Below, in pieces: positions 44,575-56,764 of a stretch of 64,000 bases of DNA (position 1 is its first letter; every line of letters starts with the position of its first letter). Source of the stretch: Plasmodium brasilianum (Eukaryota > Apicomplexa > Aconoidasida > Haemosporida > Plasmodiidae); NCBI RefSeq assembly GCF_023973825.1, contig NC_090122.1, positions 1,926,130-1,990,129 of the forward strand, written 5' to 3'. The position numbers were made by a program, and so were the translations under genes. The notes beneath the pieces were generated by a model. The model did not search any database. It was not told where the DNA came from and was given only the letters and a program-made list of their open reading frames with translations.

Positions 44575-47322
44575 TTATTTTTTTTTTTTCTCTAAGTGCA
44601 AGGACCTACCTAGTTGACTTTTTTTAAAGAGCGTAATCGGAATTAAGGGGGTGGAAAAAAAATAATTATTATTGTCCGAATTGTAGTAGGCCTTTTTGTT
44701 TATTAATTGTAGATGAGGATTATATAAAATAACATGAATAAATGGAAATTTTTTTGAAAGGTACAACATGTTTATGTTAATAATAACATTGTTCTCCCGC
44801 GTGCTGATAATATTTGGTGTAATGTTTAGTATGTCAGGTTTTATAATGGTAATAGGGAAATAATTTTTATAAAAGTTATAACCGAAAGAGTAGTGTACAT
44901 TACATTTTGTAAATTTATGTATGGTGGATGGAGAGTTCTCCTTATCATTCAAACTTGCACAAGAGAGATGATAACACAAAGCATCGTTATTTCCATTGTC
45001 GCAGTTGTGCTTATTACTACTTTTACAGCCATTGGCACTTTTAACGAAAGACATTTTAGTGTAAATATAAGTTCTTTTTTTATTTAATCGTCCTTTACTG
45101 AACATGTACAGGTAATTTTTGTTATCATCGGTAAAATGGTATAAAACGTATATATAATCAGATTTTACATGAATAGGTGCTTTATTTATTTTAATTTTCA
45201 ATTTGATATTCTGCATTAAAGCAAAATTATTAGGAAAAATATTTCGTACCTTTCCTTCATAATTTGACAAAATGATGCTGTGATTATATTTTATAGAAAA
45301 ATCTGAATTATATAATGTCAGAAATAGTCTTTTATTTATTATATTTCTGTTAATTTGACATGATATAGAATATTCTGCTTTTTTTTTATAGAACATTATG
45401 GGACAGACATCAAATGAAGAGGAAGGGTTAAAATGTGGTATCACTTCAATGTCATTATGGTAGTTAAAATGAAAAAAAATGTCTGTAGGCGTATTTTTTT
45501 TTTCTTTTTTGTCTCTCTCTTCATCCTCGATATTAGAGCTCGAATGGCTAGTTTGTTCATAAATTAATTGTTCCGTATTTTGGTCAATATTCCCCTTTTG
45601 AGGGTGAACAATTTGGCTATTTTTTTTTTTTTTTTTTTTTTTCTTACTTTTGTTCATAAAATTATTGTCCGTTAATAATATTTTAACATTTAGTTCATTT
45701 TTAACTTTGAAATTGAAGAAGAGCATAATGGAATTTTCCATGTTAGGATGTATTATCGTTGGACATATTTTTTTAATTTTAAGATGATCTATAACGATGA
45801 TGTGAAAAAAATTGCAAAATACGTCATCAATTTTTTTTCCTTTATTTATTTTTTTAGGTATTTTTATTACATTACCGTCTTCATGGCAATTATTTTTGCC
45901 CACGATATAGCAATTTTTATTTTTTAAAAGTATGCAGGAAAAGGAAAAACCGCAGCAAAGTTTTCCTATTTCGAATTTGTTTTTATTTTTAAATTTTCTT
46001 AACTGGAAATAATTTTCGTTAATTCGTTTTAATTTTTCCCATTCTACGTTTAGTGATGACCTTTCTTTGCTACTTATGCTACTATTTTGATCGCCCTCGT
46101 AGCTCTCTCCGCTCCTGTAATCTTCCCGTTTGCTTTTTACATAAGCACAACACCCTTGATTTGTACTACTACATGCCACACAGTATTCTGCATTATATGT
46201 CCCACTATATGTCGCATCACCTGTGTGCGCTTTATGCTTTTCCTTACGCAACAGATGTCTCTTTTTTTTTTTGGATTGTGATGTTTTTTTGATAAAGTCT
46301 GTCCATATATTTTGGTTTAAAATTAACGTGGGACATTTTACAAAATTGTCGCCTGAACATAGCTGACTGTGCATGTTATTGCCCCAGCCATATATTTCAT
46401 TTTGATAAGTTGAAATTAAATTGTGAGAATGTCCAGCAGATATGTACTTAACTTTTTTTCGTTTTTCTTTATTTAATAAAATTAAAATTGGAGTGTTATA
46501 AAAAATTTTTTTTTCTTGACATACTTGATAGTTATCGTTTCTTCCAAAAGCGTAGCAGTTTTTATTTTTTGATAAAAAAAGAGCATGACTTTGTCCACAT
46601 GATATATTTTCAATTTTTACCTTATCAGAAAAATGTATATAGCTAACAAATCTCGAATTATAGTCATGAATTATATCATATTTATGTGTCTCATCCGTGT
46701 CCCATCTAAAAACTTGTTTCTCTTCGTTAATTGCATAAAACTGTGAAGAGCAAAAAAATATTTTTTCAAAATTTATTGGTATACTCTTTATACGTGTTTC
46801 TTCCTCCATTTGGTTGTCATCTAATTTGTACTTCCATACCTTATTCTTTTCGTTGATAAAAAAGTCCTTTTGTTTTTTTAAATTTCTCGTAAATAGTATC
46901 CTATTAAAATTTTTACTGTCTTGTGCGCTATGATTTTTTGTATATCTGCCAACTGTGCTGTTAGTAGTATGGGACACATTGCTTTCGTTATGGAATTTTT
47001 CTTCATTTAGACCTTGACAATTTTCATTCACTGCTTCATTTTTGTAAAAAGAATACAAAATTAAATTCCTAGTCATAAAGTTAAAATCGTAAGTGTCATT
47101 CGATGAAATGTTTACGTAACTCCTTGTACTAGTAGCAGCAGAGCCATCAGCTGCATCGTCTAACCGAATTAATGTACTGTACGTGCTATCATTATTTCTG
47201 TTTAATACCACATTTAGGCTATTATTACATGTATGCACCTTTTTTATGAATACATTTTCTAATTCTTTTATCAACTCTAATTTATTATTTTTGTATAGGT
47301 ATACGTTACTTAAATTTTTCAT
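44575..47322 (-). CDS. RCC1-repeat (beta-propeller) protein, 915 aa
   Basis: Single-exon gene. RCC1-type repeats are visible: ISCGQSHALFLSKNKNCYAF (about residue 240), ISAGHSHNLISTYQNEIYGW (about 290) and LCCGFSFSCILLKNKNCYIV (about 450). Each has the C/A-G-x-S-H/F core followed by the (A/G)(W/F)G strand. Lys/Ser-rich inserts split the blades, the largest between repeats two and three (about 340-440), and a poly-Lys tract sits near 555-565. The C-terminal 350 residues are beta-rich without a recognised family. RCC1-fold proteins act as exchange factors for Ran or as scaffolds. With so few clean repeats, no exchange activity can be claimed. The end falls in a microsatellite-flanked poly-Lys, so the last residues may vary. 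Confidence 0.82.
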   Translation of the reverse strand: MKNLSNVYLYKNNKLELIKELENVFIKKVHTCNNSLNVVLNRNNDSTYSTLIRLDDAADGSAATSTRSYVNISSNDTYDFNFMTRNLILYSFYKNEAVNENCQGLNEEKFHNESNVSHTTNSTVGRYTKNHSAQDSKNFNRILFTRNLKKQKDFFINEKNKVWKYKLDDNQMEEETRIKSIPINFEKIFFCSSQFYAINEEKQVFRWDTDETHKYDIIHDYNSRFVSYIHFSDKVKIENISCGQSHALFLSKNKNCYAFGRNDNYQVCQEKKIFYNTPILILLNKEKRKKVKYISAGHSHNLISTYQNEIYGWGNNMHSQLCSGDNFVKCPTLILNQNIWTDFIKKTSQSKKKKRHLLRKEKHKAHTGDATYSGTYNAEYCVACSSTNQGCCAYVKSKREDYRSGESYEGDQNSSISSKERSSLNVEWEKLKRINENYFQLRKFKNKNKFEIGKLCCGFSFSCILLKNKNCYIVGKNNCHEDGNVIKIPKKINKGKKIDDVFCNFFHIIVIDHLKIKKICPTIIHPNMENSIMLFFNFKVKNELNVKILLTDNNFMNKSKKKKKKKKNSQIVHPQKGNIDQNTEQLIYEQTSHSSSNIEDEERDKKEKKNTPTDIFFHFNYHNDIEVIPHFNPSSSFDVCPIMFYKKKAEYSISCQINRNIINKRLFLTLYNSDFSIKYNHSIILSNYEGKVRNIFPNNFALMQNIKLKIKINKAPIHVKSDYIYVLYHFTDDNKNYLYMFSKGRLNKKRTYIYTKMSFVKSANGCKSSNKHNCDNGNNDALCYHLSCASLNDKENSPSTIHKFTKCNVHYSFGYNFYKNYFPITIIKPDILNITPNIISTRENNVIININMLYLSKKFPFIHVILYNPHLQLINKKAYYNSDNNNYFFSTPLIPITLFKKSQLGRSLHLEKKKK

Positions 47323-48613
47323 TTTGCACTTCTTTCAGGTCATGTTTTTATTTTTACTTAGAAAAAAAAAAAACAATATAACAATAAAAAAAAAAAAAAA
47401 TAAAATAAAATGAAAAACCTATGTATTGAAATTATTTGAAGACACGATTTATTTCTCCAATTATGCAGAACCATTTCACGCACACCCGGAAGTTCGTCGC
47501 TAGACGCACATTTTTTCCGTGCCTACTGGCTAAATGCTGAGGAGGAGAAATGAGAGTGCGAACTGGTACACACACATATATATGTATATATATATGTATA
47601 CGTATATATGTATATATGTACGTATGTACATGTATGTGTATATTTATTTTTATCCCACATGTGCACTCATTCGTATGTACGCGTGAATGCGCCTACTTCT
47701 TAGGAATTGAGAAAAAAGATGCATGCAAATATTTTACTCCAAAGTGAAAAGTTACGTTCGTGAACCTTGTCAGAGGTAACAGGGATAAAAAGATAATATG
47801 ATAAAGAAAAAAAAAACAAAGCAGAATGATCTTCAACTTGTATCGGAGGAATTCGCTTGTAGTAAGAGTGACTCTATGCAAGCTAGAGGAGTAGCCACAA
47901 TGCATATATGCGTACATGCGTACATGCATACATGCATACATGCAGATGCACACATAAACACATATTCATAGACGCATATACATGAACGCATATACATGAA
48001 CGAATATACATGAACGCATATACATGAACGCATATACATGAACGCATAAACATGAACGCATATACATGAACGCATAAACATGAACACATATACATGAACG
48101 CATATACATATTTATATTGCTTCTCTAACTCGCTAACATCCTTTGAGTTAGGCGTTTAGGCGTAGTGAGTACTGAAGCAGAAGTAAATTACTGCTCACCC
48201 ATGAGCTCAGTATGGTATCAATCTTCATAGAAGTCATTATTATGTAAAAGATAATTAACAAAAAGAAGGTTTATTTTATTTTATTTTGTTTTGTTTCGCT
48301 TTGTTTCGTTTTATTTTATTTCATTTTTTTTTTTTTTTTTTGCATTTTCCCTTTATACCTACATTTAAAGTGACTACATAAATGTAAAAAAAAAAAAAAA
48401 AAAAAAAATTGACTACATTAACATGGTAAAGTTACATGTATGCATTATGAATGTAAAAAGAAAAAATTTATTAATAAAAGAAATGAGTCTTATATAACAA
48501 AATAATTATTATGTCCATTATATTATAAGCTTAATATGTGCCCATTTTTCTTTTTTTTTAAATTTGTCATATAGACAAGGAGGTGCAAAAAAAAAAAAAA
48601 AAAAAAAGGATTC
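47323..48613. other. Spacer between two minus-strand genes
   Basis: It holds TATATG microsatellite (47577-47645), a 14-bp array (listed separately), TTTTATTTTG-type repeats (48270-48325), A24 at 48387-48409 and A20 at 48587-48606. No coding exon was seen. Confidence 0.6.
47905..48112. repeat. 14-bp tandem repeat (CATATACATGAACG)
   Basis: About eleven copies with a 14-bp period, preceded by a CATACATG / GCGTACAT 8-bp motif (47900-47945). Frames rotate through the copies, explaining overlapping Met/Cys/Ser-rich frames on the minus strand. Confidence 0.85.
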
Positions 48614-49717
48614 CTAGTATTCATTCGAGTTAATCCTCTCAGAATCACATGAAAAACCACTGCTATAGTCCATTTCGCTATTAGAAAAGTTTTCCAACAT
48701 TATAGTAGCTACACTAGCTCTTTTAATATTATCTTTTGATGTCTTATTTATTTTTAAAAAATTTGGTTTTAAAGGATTATTCTTTTTTCCTTTTTGTTTT
48801 TGCGTTTTCCTGTCTTTTATTCTTTTTTTGTGTTGAAAAATATAGGTAGACCTATTTTTCTTCTCCATTTTTTCGTTGCTTTTTTTTTTTAAAATATTAC
48901 TTACATCATCGAGGAGATACCCCGAGGAGTCCTCGCTGTGGTCGTCCAAGTGGTGGGCTTCTTTTCCTTTTTTCCTTTTTATCGCATAACAGTCATTTTG
49001 GTCAGGTTCGTCAGGTTCGTCAGGTTCTCCAGATTTTCCAGATTTTCCAGATTCGCCAGATTTGCCAGACTCTCCCCGTTTGGTAAGCTTGATATGTTCG
49101 TTATGTGTAACAAGTGTACCATGAATGCTATAACTGTCAGGATGACTTTCTCCTGGGTCCTCTTCCACATCATTTCCGTCCGTATAGTTACTCCTTTCAT
49201 TATCGATGTTATCTGTTCTCTGATAATCGTCCTTACCATTTTTTTTATTTTTCTCTTCCTCATTTCTCTCATTGAGATTTATACTGAATATACTTTGATT
49301 AAAATTGTCAAAATCTATACTATTTTTTTTTATATGTAAATTTTTTTCTTTTCCCTTTTCGTCTTCCTTTTTAGAATTTATACAAATTGTAGTTGTAATT
49401 TCGTTTGTTTTTATACGTTCAGTGGTAGGTAATTTGTTACTGTTATGAGTGTCTTTACAGGGTATTCCCCACCCCTCGTTTTCACGAATAGCGAATTCGC
49501 TGCTCAACGCGTCAGTAAACGTATCAGTCAATGTATTAGTTAACATATCATTCAATGTATTAGTCAACGTATCATTCAATGTATTAGTCAACGTATCTTT
49601 CAATGTATTAGTCAACGTATCATTCAATGTATTAGTCAACGTTTTGCTCGATGGAGTTCCTCTGATTTGAGATGCTCCTTCTGTACATTCACAGGTGGGC
49701 TCACTAAATGTTCCCAT
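48614..49717 (-). CDS. Low-complexity basic protein of unknown function, 367 aa
   Basis: Single-exon frame with normal Plasmodium coding composition; no family recognised. Residues about 26-72 are five or six copies of an octapeptide LTNTLNDT, residues about 212-239 are a GESGKSG / EPDEPD block, and residues about 277-315 are strongly basic (KKRIKDRKTQKQKGKKNN), which could act as a nuclear localisation or nucleic-acid-binding stretch. The extreme C-terminus (about 325-367) is less biased and probably the conserved part: ASVATIMLENFSNSEMDYS. There is no signal peptide or membrane helix. The upstream region is shared with the divergent six-exon gene. Confidence 0.75.
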   Translation of the reverse strand: MGTFSEPTCECTEGASQIRGTPSSKTLTNTLNDTLTNTLKDTLTNTLNDTLTNTLNDMLTNTLTDTFTDALSSEFAIRENEGWGIPCKDTHNSNKLPTTERIKTNEITTTICINSKKEDEKGKEKNLHIKKNSIDFDNFNQSIFSINLNERNEEEKNKKNGKDDYQRTDNIDNERSNYTDGNDVEEDPGESHPDSYSIHGTLVTHNEHIKLTKRGESGKSGESGKSGKSGEPDEPDEPDQNDCYAIKRKKGKEAHHLDDHSEDSSGYLLDDVSNILKKKSNEKMEKKNRSTYIFQHKKRIKDRKTQKQKGKKNNPLKPNFLKINKTSKDNIKRASVATIMLENFSNSEMDYSSGFSCDSERINSNEY

Positions 49718-50241
49718 CTTTTTGTTAATGTTAGTACTGCTGCTATTAATTTTATCTGGATATAAAACGTAAAAGTTTATCGACTTGAATCGTGTGTCTT
49801 ATTTTCATTTTGTTGATTTGTTTACACTATGAAGGGGGGAAGGAAGCAGGTGAGGAAGTCAAAGACAGAAAAAAAAAAAAAAAAAAAAAGAAAAGAAAGA
49901 AATATTATTTTTCCCACTTTTTTTTAGGAAAAAAGGGTACATCCACTTATGCACTGTTTAAAGAAGCTCATTGCGCGTTTTTCGGGGATAGACTATACTA
50001 GCGCTGAAGGTATGCGATGAGGTATAGATACTGCTAAGGTTATAATGTTTATGTTTGGCATCTTCTGTGTTTGTTTTATTGTTTAAGAAGTTCTTTCTCT
50101 TCTATCTTTATCTGTATTTCTATCTCTCTTTTTTTTTTTTTTTTTTTTTTTCTTTAAATTTATTTATTTTATTTACTTTTTTTTTTTTTTTATGTATTTT
50201 TTTTTTTTTTTTTTTTTTAGAAAGGAAAATAAGGGAAATAC

Positions 50242-50272
<31 letters not shown>

Positions 50273-50451
50273 CTTCTTTACTTTACCGAAATGTACCCTT
50301 TAAAAGATTCCAAGATGATAAAATAGAATTGACCATACTTTACACTTTCAAATATATTAATGAGAGGAATATGTATGTACGTACATGTACACCCCTACCA
50401 CACCCCTAAGTATGATTTATTTTTATTAGCAAATAATTTAATACTAATAAG
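49718..50451. other. Divergent spacer
   Basis: It lies between the minus-strand low-complexity protein and the plus-strand six-exon gene. It is dominated by A and T runs (49870-49889, 50131-50151, 50176-50190, 50200-50218, 50242-50266). No gene is supported. Confidence 0.6.
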
Positions 50452-53400
50452 ATGATTGTAAATGCAAACTTTACTGCTAATGAAGTAAGTATAGAACATA
50501 TATGCAAGCTTATTGGAAAAGAGGATGTTGAAAATATATCGGCTGATGAACAAAAAAAAATAATTAGTTTTATTTTAAATTTTTATAAAACATGTAAATC
50601 ATTTACAATTAAGGAAATAGAAAATTTAAAAAATTTTTTAAAATTAGTAATAAACAAGTTTAAAGAGGGTAAAAATTCATTTTTTGAAGACTTACTGTTG
50701 ATAAATTTTGAAAATGCGTCTAGTTCTTTCATAAATGCAAAAGTAAATGATGATACGTCTTCATACACTGATAATGTCAGACAATACTTCCTTTCTATTT
50801 TCGACTTAAGTGTATATTTGAAGGGAAGGGAAAGCAGACCTCACCATATAATTAGGGCCGTAGTGAATTACTTGCGCCTTTTTTTACTGAACGCGTTAAA
50901 GTAATTATAAATGCAGTTATATATATATATATATATATATATTTTGTTTTTTTTGCATATAACTTGTACTTCTACATGTAAGAAAGTGAAAGGAAGGGGT
51001 AGTTTCCTCAGATTAATCAAAGAAAAAGAAAAAGAAAAAAATAAAAATAAATAAATAAATTCGTACACACCAATGTATGTATGTATGTATGCACGTATGT
51101 ATGCACGTATGTATGCACGTATGTATGCACGTATGTATGCACGTATGTATGCACGTATGTATGCACGTATGTATGCACGTATGTTTGTGACTATCTCTCT
51201 CCACCCTCGAACATTTCAATATTCTCATTTTTCTTTCCAGGATGATAAGATCTAACTACTGTGCGAAATTTTATTGTCAAATCATATCAGAAGGTAATAT
51301 TTTGGAGACGTTAAATAATTTTTATTCAAATAATGAAATAGCTGACATGGTCATTATATATTGCTTTCTTTTATTAACGGGTCATAAAGAATTCGACAAA
51401 GACGTTATAAAATGTAGAATTTTGAAAGAGTTTACTTCTCCACTTATAAGTAGTAATGTAATTATAAAGAACTATTATTTAATACTTCAAATACTAATAA
51501 ATCTTATCTCAAGAAATGGAAAAAATATGAAATTTTTAATAAACAATGATGAAGTAGTACTACTTAACAACATTGTAGAAAAAATATACAACCACGTAAA
51601 AAAGGGTATTTTCGACTTTACTTGTGTTAATTTGTTGAAATTGTTTGCTTATCTAATAGAAGGAAGAAGTAACATCATTGATTCGTTACTGACTGCTTCT
51701 GGGAATGAACACTTAACACGTTATGAGCAGAAGCAAGAGGAAAGGAAAAAGCAGCAAAAGGAGCAGCCTACGCAGGATCTTTACATATCCTTTTTCGAGA
51801 ATACAAATAAAATAGTTGATTGCGTAGAGTGTCTAATTAAAGCTGATAAAATATGCAACGTTATAAAGGATAAAGGAGATCTTTTTTATGACTTCCTTTG
51901 CATTTTATTTTGCGTTTTAAAAAGAATTTTGGACGTTATCCTTAGTCTAAGGGTGAGTAAAATTGGAAAAAGTGAATCAGATATATATTCTATTGAAAGG
52001 GAAAAAAAGGAAATAAACGAACAAAGGGAGGAGCTTCTCATAAGGAGCATTTTAAATTTATCATTAAATTTTTTGGTTCACAATAGTTATGTCCTTCCAG
52101 GTATTAGATTAATGTGGTAGAACATTAGGCAATTGTGAAGCTCTGCATGTTTGCAGTGTGTATTATGGACATTTGCACGTCCCTGGGTCTTGCTCTTTTT
52201 TTCACCTGATTTGTTCCTATTTATTCGTCTTTTTGCACATTTATAAACGTATTTGCTAGCACATTTGTTCTCTATTAATACCATTTTCACGTATTCATTT
52301 GCATATTTGCTTATTTTAATTTCCCCTTTTTTTTCGTTTAATTTTTGGACCCAAGGAGAGAAAAAAATGCTGCACTTACTGTGTATGGACCTGGTCATCG
52401 GGGTAAGCAGCAGTTACTACTCTGAACTTTTGAACCACAAAAATGTACTTGTAAGAGTGATAGCCGAAATGGATAAGGTCAAAGAAAGGGGAGATGAATA
52501 TAACAACTATTTATACGTAAAATTTTTTGAAATAATATTTTACATGAGTGTTCATAACGAACAAGTGTGCAAGGAATATTTTAATAAAGAATTCATCTTA
52601 CAAGTAGAAAATAAAATTTATCAATTGGACAAAATAAGAAATTCTGAAGATTTAAAAGAGAGAGAAGGAATGAATTCATTAAAGATATATTATTTTGGAA
52701 TATTATATATATACATAAAATTAAATTTAGAGATAAAGGAAAAAGATTTTCTTGTCCCGTTTGTTAACTACGTTATATTAAAAGAATTAACAGAGAAGTC
52801 TTTTTTACTTCAAAATGAATTATATTATTTACTATTTTTGCAATTTTTAAATATATCATTTTTATGTAATTTGTACGATTTTAAAAAGTTCGTTCAAAAC
52901 GATTCATTTGTAGACCTGATGAAGGTCTGTAGGGGAAGTACCCTTCGCGTTAAGACATCGGTATGGTCATTATGATGCTTTGGGGCTTACAATTTTTTTT
53001 GCGTTTTTTTGCTTTTTTTTTCTTTTTTTTTTAAAAGGCGAACAGGAGAATATGAACCTGATTCCTTTTTCCATAACTTCTGAATAATCTTTAATTTTAA
53101 CATGAATGTTTTTTTATATTTTATTTTGTAATTATTATTTTATATTTTTTTTCTCTTTTATTTCGACCCAATGAAGATATTAAACCTCCTGTTACGATGG
53201 CTCGAAAGAAAAGACTTCTCAGATACGTTAAAATGGCATGTACGGAAAAACAAACTAATATTTACTATTTTATTTGAATATTGGAGAGTAGTACAAGCGA
53301 CGGAGGAGGGAACTGACCTACCAAGTTTAGATGCCCCTGAGGAGTATAACGTTAGTTACATTTATTAGTAATTCACTGTTTACAGTTGGACATAATTGCA

Positions 53401-53509
53401 TATGCATAAATTCACCCACATATACACTGTTGCATAAGTACATATAATATTTACAATCATACGCAATTCACCATGTACATGTTCATGTACGCATTGCAGG
53501 CAGAAGAGT

Positions 53510-53571
<62 letters not shown>

Positions 53572-54273
53572 ATCCCCACTTTTGCACGTTTCCAATGTGC
53601 TGACCTGTTCATGCGTTAATTTTTTCTTTTCATTTTTTTTTTCATGCAGAATGAGAGATATATGATATATGAAATTTTCAAAATATTGACGAACAATTTT
53701 ACAAAATATCTTAATTACTTTTGTGAAAATGATGAAATATTAAATATATTCAAATGTATAATACTTTTTGAAGAAAAAAATATACTTGGCATATATGCAA
53801 GTATTGACGAACAGATTGAAGGTTAGTACTATTCGTGCATGCAAATTAAATGCGTAACTGTAGATAGGTATTCATATATTTGTGTGTGCTGCGTGTAAAA
53901 CAGCAAACGTATACAGTAATTATATACTCCTGACCATGTGCTGCTACGACTCATATGACTAATCTTTCCTCTCCATTCTTCTCTTTATCCTTTTCATTTA
54001 GAATACCACATAACATATACCGTTTTTCACTTTTCACTATTTACCTTCACTTTCATGTTTATCGTGTGCTCATTCAACTTCATGCCATTCCATCCAGCGA
54101 ACAAATTTGCAGTTCTAGAAAGCGACAAAAGTAAACTTAGAAATAAAATAAAATTGTACAATGAAAAAATAGAACATATCGAAAGACGGCTTCTAACAAT
54201 AGTTGAATTAAATTATGAAAAAGAAGTAAAGGACTTAGAGAGTTACTACAATTCTGTTCGGGGGCAACGATAA
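50452..54273 (+). CDS. Six-exon helical protein of unknown function, 811 aa
   Basis: The exons I join are 50452-50900, 51241-52100, 52356-52960, 53177-53350, 53650-53821 and 54098-54273. Every intron is GT-AG and all five phases match, giving 811 codons without a stop. I do not recognise a family. The protein is almost entirely alpha-helical, with alternating Leu/Ile-rich helices (for instance IIKNYYLILQILINLISRNG, then FTCVNLLKLFAYLIEGRSN) typical of ARM/HEAT-type solenoids. It ends in a coiled coil (KLRNKIKLYNEKIEHIERRL). A charged insert (YEQKQEERKKQQKEQ) falls in exon 2. An ARM-type head with a coiled-coil tail recalls vesicle-tethering or scaffold proteins, but this is shape only. Intron 1 carries a 12-bp GTATGTATGCAC array. 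Confidence 0.85.
51070..51187. repeat. 12-bp tandem repeat (GTATGTATGCAC) within an intron
   Basis: About nine copies inside intron 1 of the six-exon gene, ending about 50 bases before the acceptor at 51240. Both strands have open frames through it for period reasons only. Confidence 0.88.
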
Positions 54274-54473
54274 GAGTGCGTGGAAAAAAAAAAAAAAATA
54301 CATACATAAGTACGTACATTCGTATATACACACGTTCACACATGTACATATTAATACATGTACATATTAATACATGTACATATTAATACATGTACATATT
54401 AATACATGTACATGTTAATAAATGTATATATTAATAAATGTATATATTAATACATTTACACACTTATACATAC

Positions 54474-54515
<42 letters not shown>

Positions 54516-55004
54516 AAGTATGGCTGTTCGTATGCGGTGCGACCCCCCTACTTTTTTTACATATCAGAACAATGATGGTCTCAACTGAGATTTTAAAGAA
54601 ATAATCAAATGTTTAATGACCAATACAATTATGCTAAAAAGTTGAACAGTAATTATGCAAAGTGGCTCATTGTATTCACGTGCTCATAAATTTAAATGCT
54701 TTCCGTAAAGCAGAATGAGAATAGCAGTAGAATATGTTTATTCGATCGAGATAGTTACTATGTAATTATATTATACCTTCTTGTACAATTTTTCTGCATA
54801 TTAACGTACCAATAAAAAAAAAAAAAAAAAAAGAATAAATAAATAAATAAATAAAAAAGTAGTAAAAAAAGGGATAACATATCTCTTAAGTGTACATATA
54901 TAAATAAACATCACTGCTAAATAGAAACATAAACAATGAATTGGACTTCTTGAACTATATAGGTTGATGTATTTATGAAAGAATTAATTTATAATGTATA
55001 CACA

Positions 55005-55037
<33 letters not shown>

Positions 55038-55917
55038 CTAAAATGGTTTATTATTCCACTGTTACCCAAAGGACAATATTTTTTGCAGTTATTAAAGTAG
55101 TAATTTTAAAGCAATTTGACACATTAGAATTTTATGAAATATTATTTGGTGTAATATTATTTGACAATATTGACTTAATATTTTTTGACTATATTGACTT
55201 AATATTTTTTGACTATATTGACTTAATATTTTTTGACTATATTGATTTAATATTTTTTGACTACATTGACTTAATATTTTTTGACTACATTGACTTAATA
55301 TTTTTTGACTACATTGACTTAATATTTTTTGACTACATTGACTTAATATTTTTTGACTACATTGACTTAATATTTTTTGACTACATTGACTTAATATTAT
55401 TTAACGGAATATATTTCAGCGTAATATATCTCATCGTAATATAGCTCATCGTAATATATTTTAACGCAGTACACTTTAACGCAATATAACGTGTTATTAT
55501 GTACTGTACTGTATTGTTATGCTATATTTTATTTTTATTTTTATTTTTATTTATTTTTTATTATTTGAACTGCATATACAACCGGATAAGTCATGAAATT
55601 TCGATTTTTGTAAAGAGGAAAAAGTTAAACTGGCTATAATAAAAATGAAGAAAAATAAATAAAATGAGTAAAATAAAATAAATTAATAATATATAATTTA
55701 AAATTAATAAAAATTTTGTAATAAAAGAAAACTCTTATTATTTTAAAAAGTGTTAAGGTAAATTGACAAATTAAAATTTGATTATTCTTTTTGCCTTCAT
55801 TAACAAATTTTGGGAAGCACGACGTTTGCACATGTGTTAATAACGTATATACACGCATGTACATGTATATAAATATACACAGTATAAGTACATATATACA
55901 TACATACACAATATACG

Positions 55918-55948
<31 letters not shown>

Positions 55949-56764
55949 GTGTTCGGGTGTGATATGTATATACATACGTAGATGTGTATGTATATGCAAA
56001 AACATATATCAGTGTCCACCATCCGATTGCAGCTAGAAAAAAAATGCACAAGATTATGGCACTTTTTCGAAGATATAATTAAGATAAAGCAATAAAAAAA
56101 AAAAAAAAAAAGAAATAAAATAAAGTAAAAAATATAATTTGAAATTAAATTTGAATTTTATTTTTAAAATGTGGAAGACAGGTAAATATAGCTAAAAGGT
56201 TAGGGGAGAGAAAAACAAAAAAAAAATCATTCCAGAAAATTTTGTATAGTACTTTTGTGAATAATTAACGAGTATTTGTATGAAGGTTAATATATATATA
56301 TGTATATGTGCGCGTCGACATATATATTAATGTCTACATGTATGTGAGCGTCTACCCATATGTGAATGACCACCCATTTGTGAGTGTTTACACATATGGA
56401 GATTACTATGTACAAATGCACATTGGACCGCCATATATACAAGTCTGCTTATGTAGGTGGCTGAATTAGCAATTACTAGTTTGCACATTTATATGTCAAC
56501 ACATATGTGTGTGTAGGGGTGTAAAAATATATGCATACGCTTATACGCTCGTGCATCCATACGTCTATACGTCTGCCTGTTTATGTGGCTATACGACTGC
56601 ACGCTTACACAACTGCTCGTCCGTGTATGATACACACACCGCATTGTGGACCACACATATGCCCAACTCTACACACGTATTTGAAAATACGCGCAAATGT
56701 GCTACAGCACGAAACATGCTATATATAATATATCAAGGTATCGTTCTCGTGGTAAGAGGAAAAG
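54274..56764. other. 2.5 kb spacer with arrays
   Basis: It lies between two plus-strand genes. It contains a 16-bp ACATATTAATACATGT array (54345-54455), (TA)n at 54476-54508, A and T runs (54813-54831, 55009-55037), a 24-bp array (listed separately), (TA)n at 55917-55941, and mixed TATG/TACA microsatellite (56290-56400). No gene is supported. Confidence 0.6.
55163..55400. repeat. 24-bp tandem repeat (LIFFDYID-type), about 10 copies
   Basis: The unit contains TTGACTTAATATTTTTTGAC followed by TAYA, with a 24-bp period. Because 24 is a multiple of three, one plus frame (55043-55444) carries ten Leu-Ile-Phe-Phe-Asp-Tyr-Ile-Asp octapeptides. It starts after a long T run. Early copies differ by T for C (TATATTGA), later copies are near-identical. 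Confidence 0.88.

Noticed and set aside
55043..55444. 133-codon frame of LIFFDYID octapeptides
   Set aside because: Produced by a 24-bp tandem repeat preceded by a poly(T) run, with no unique coding segment around it.
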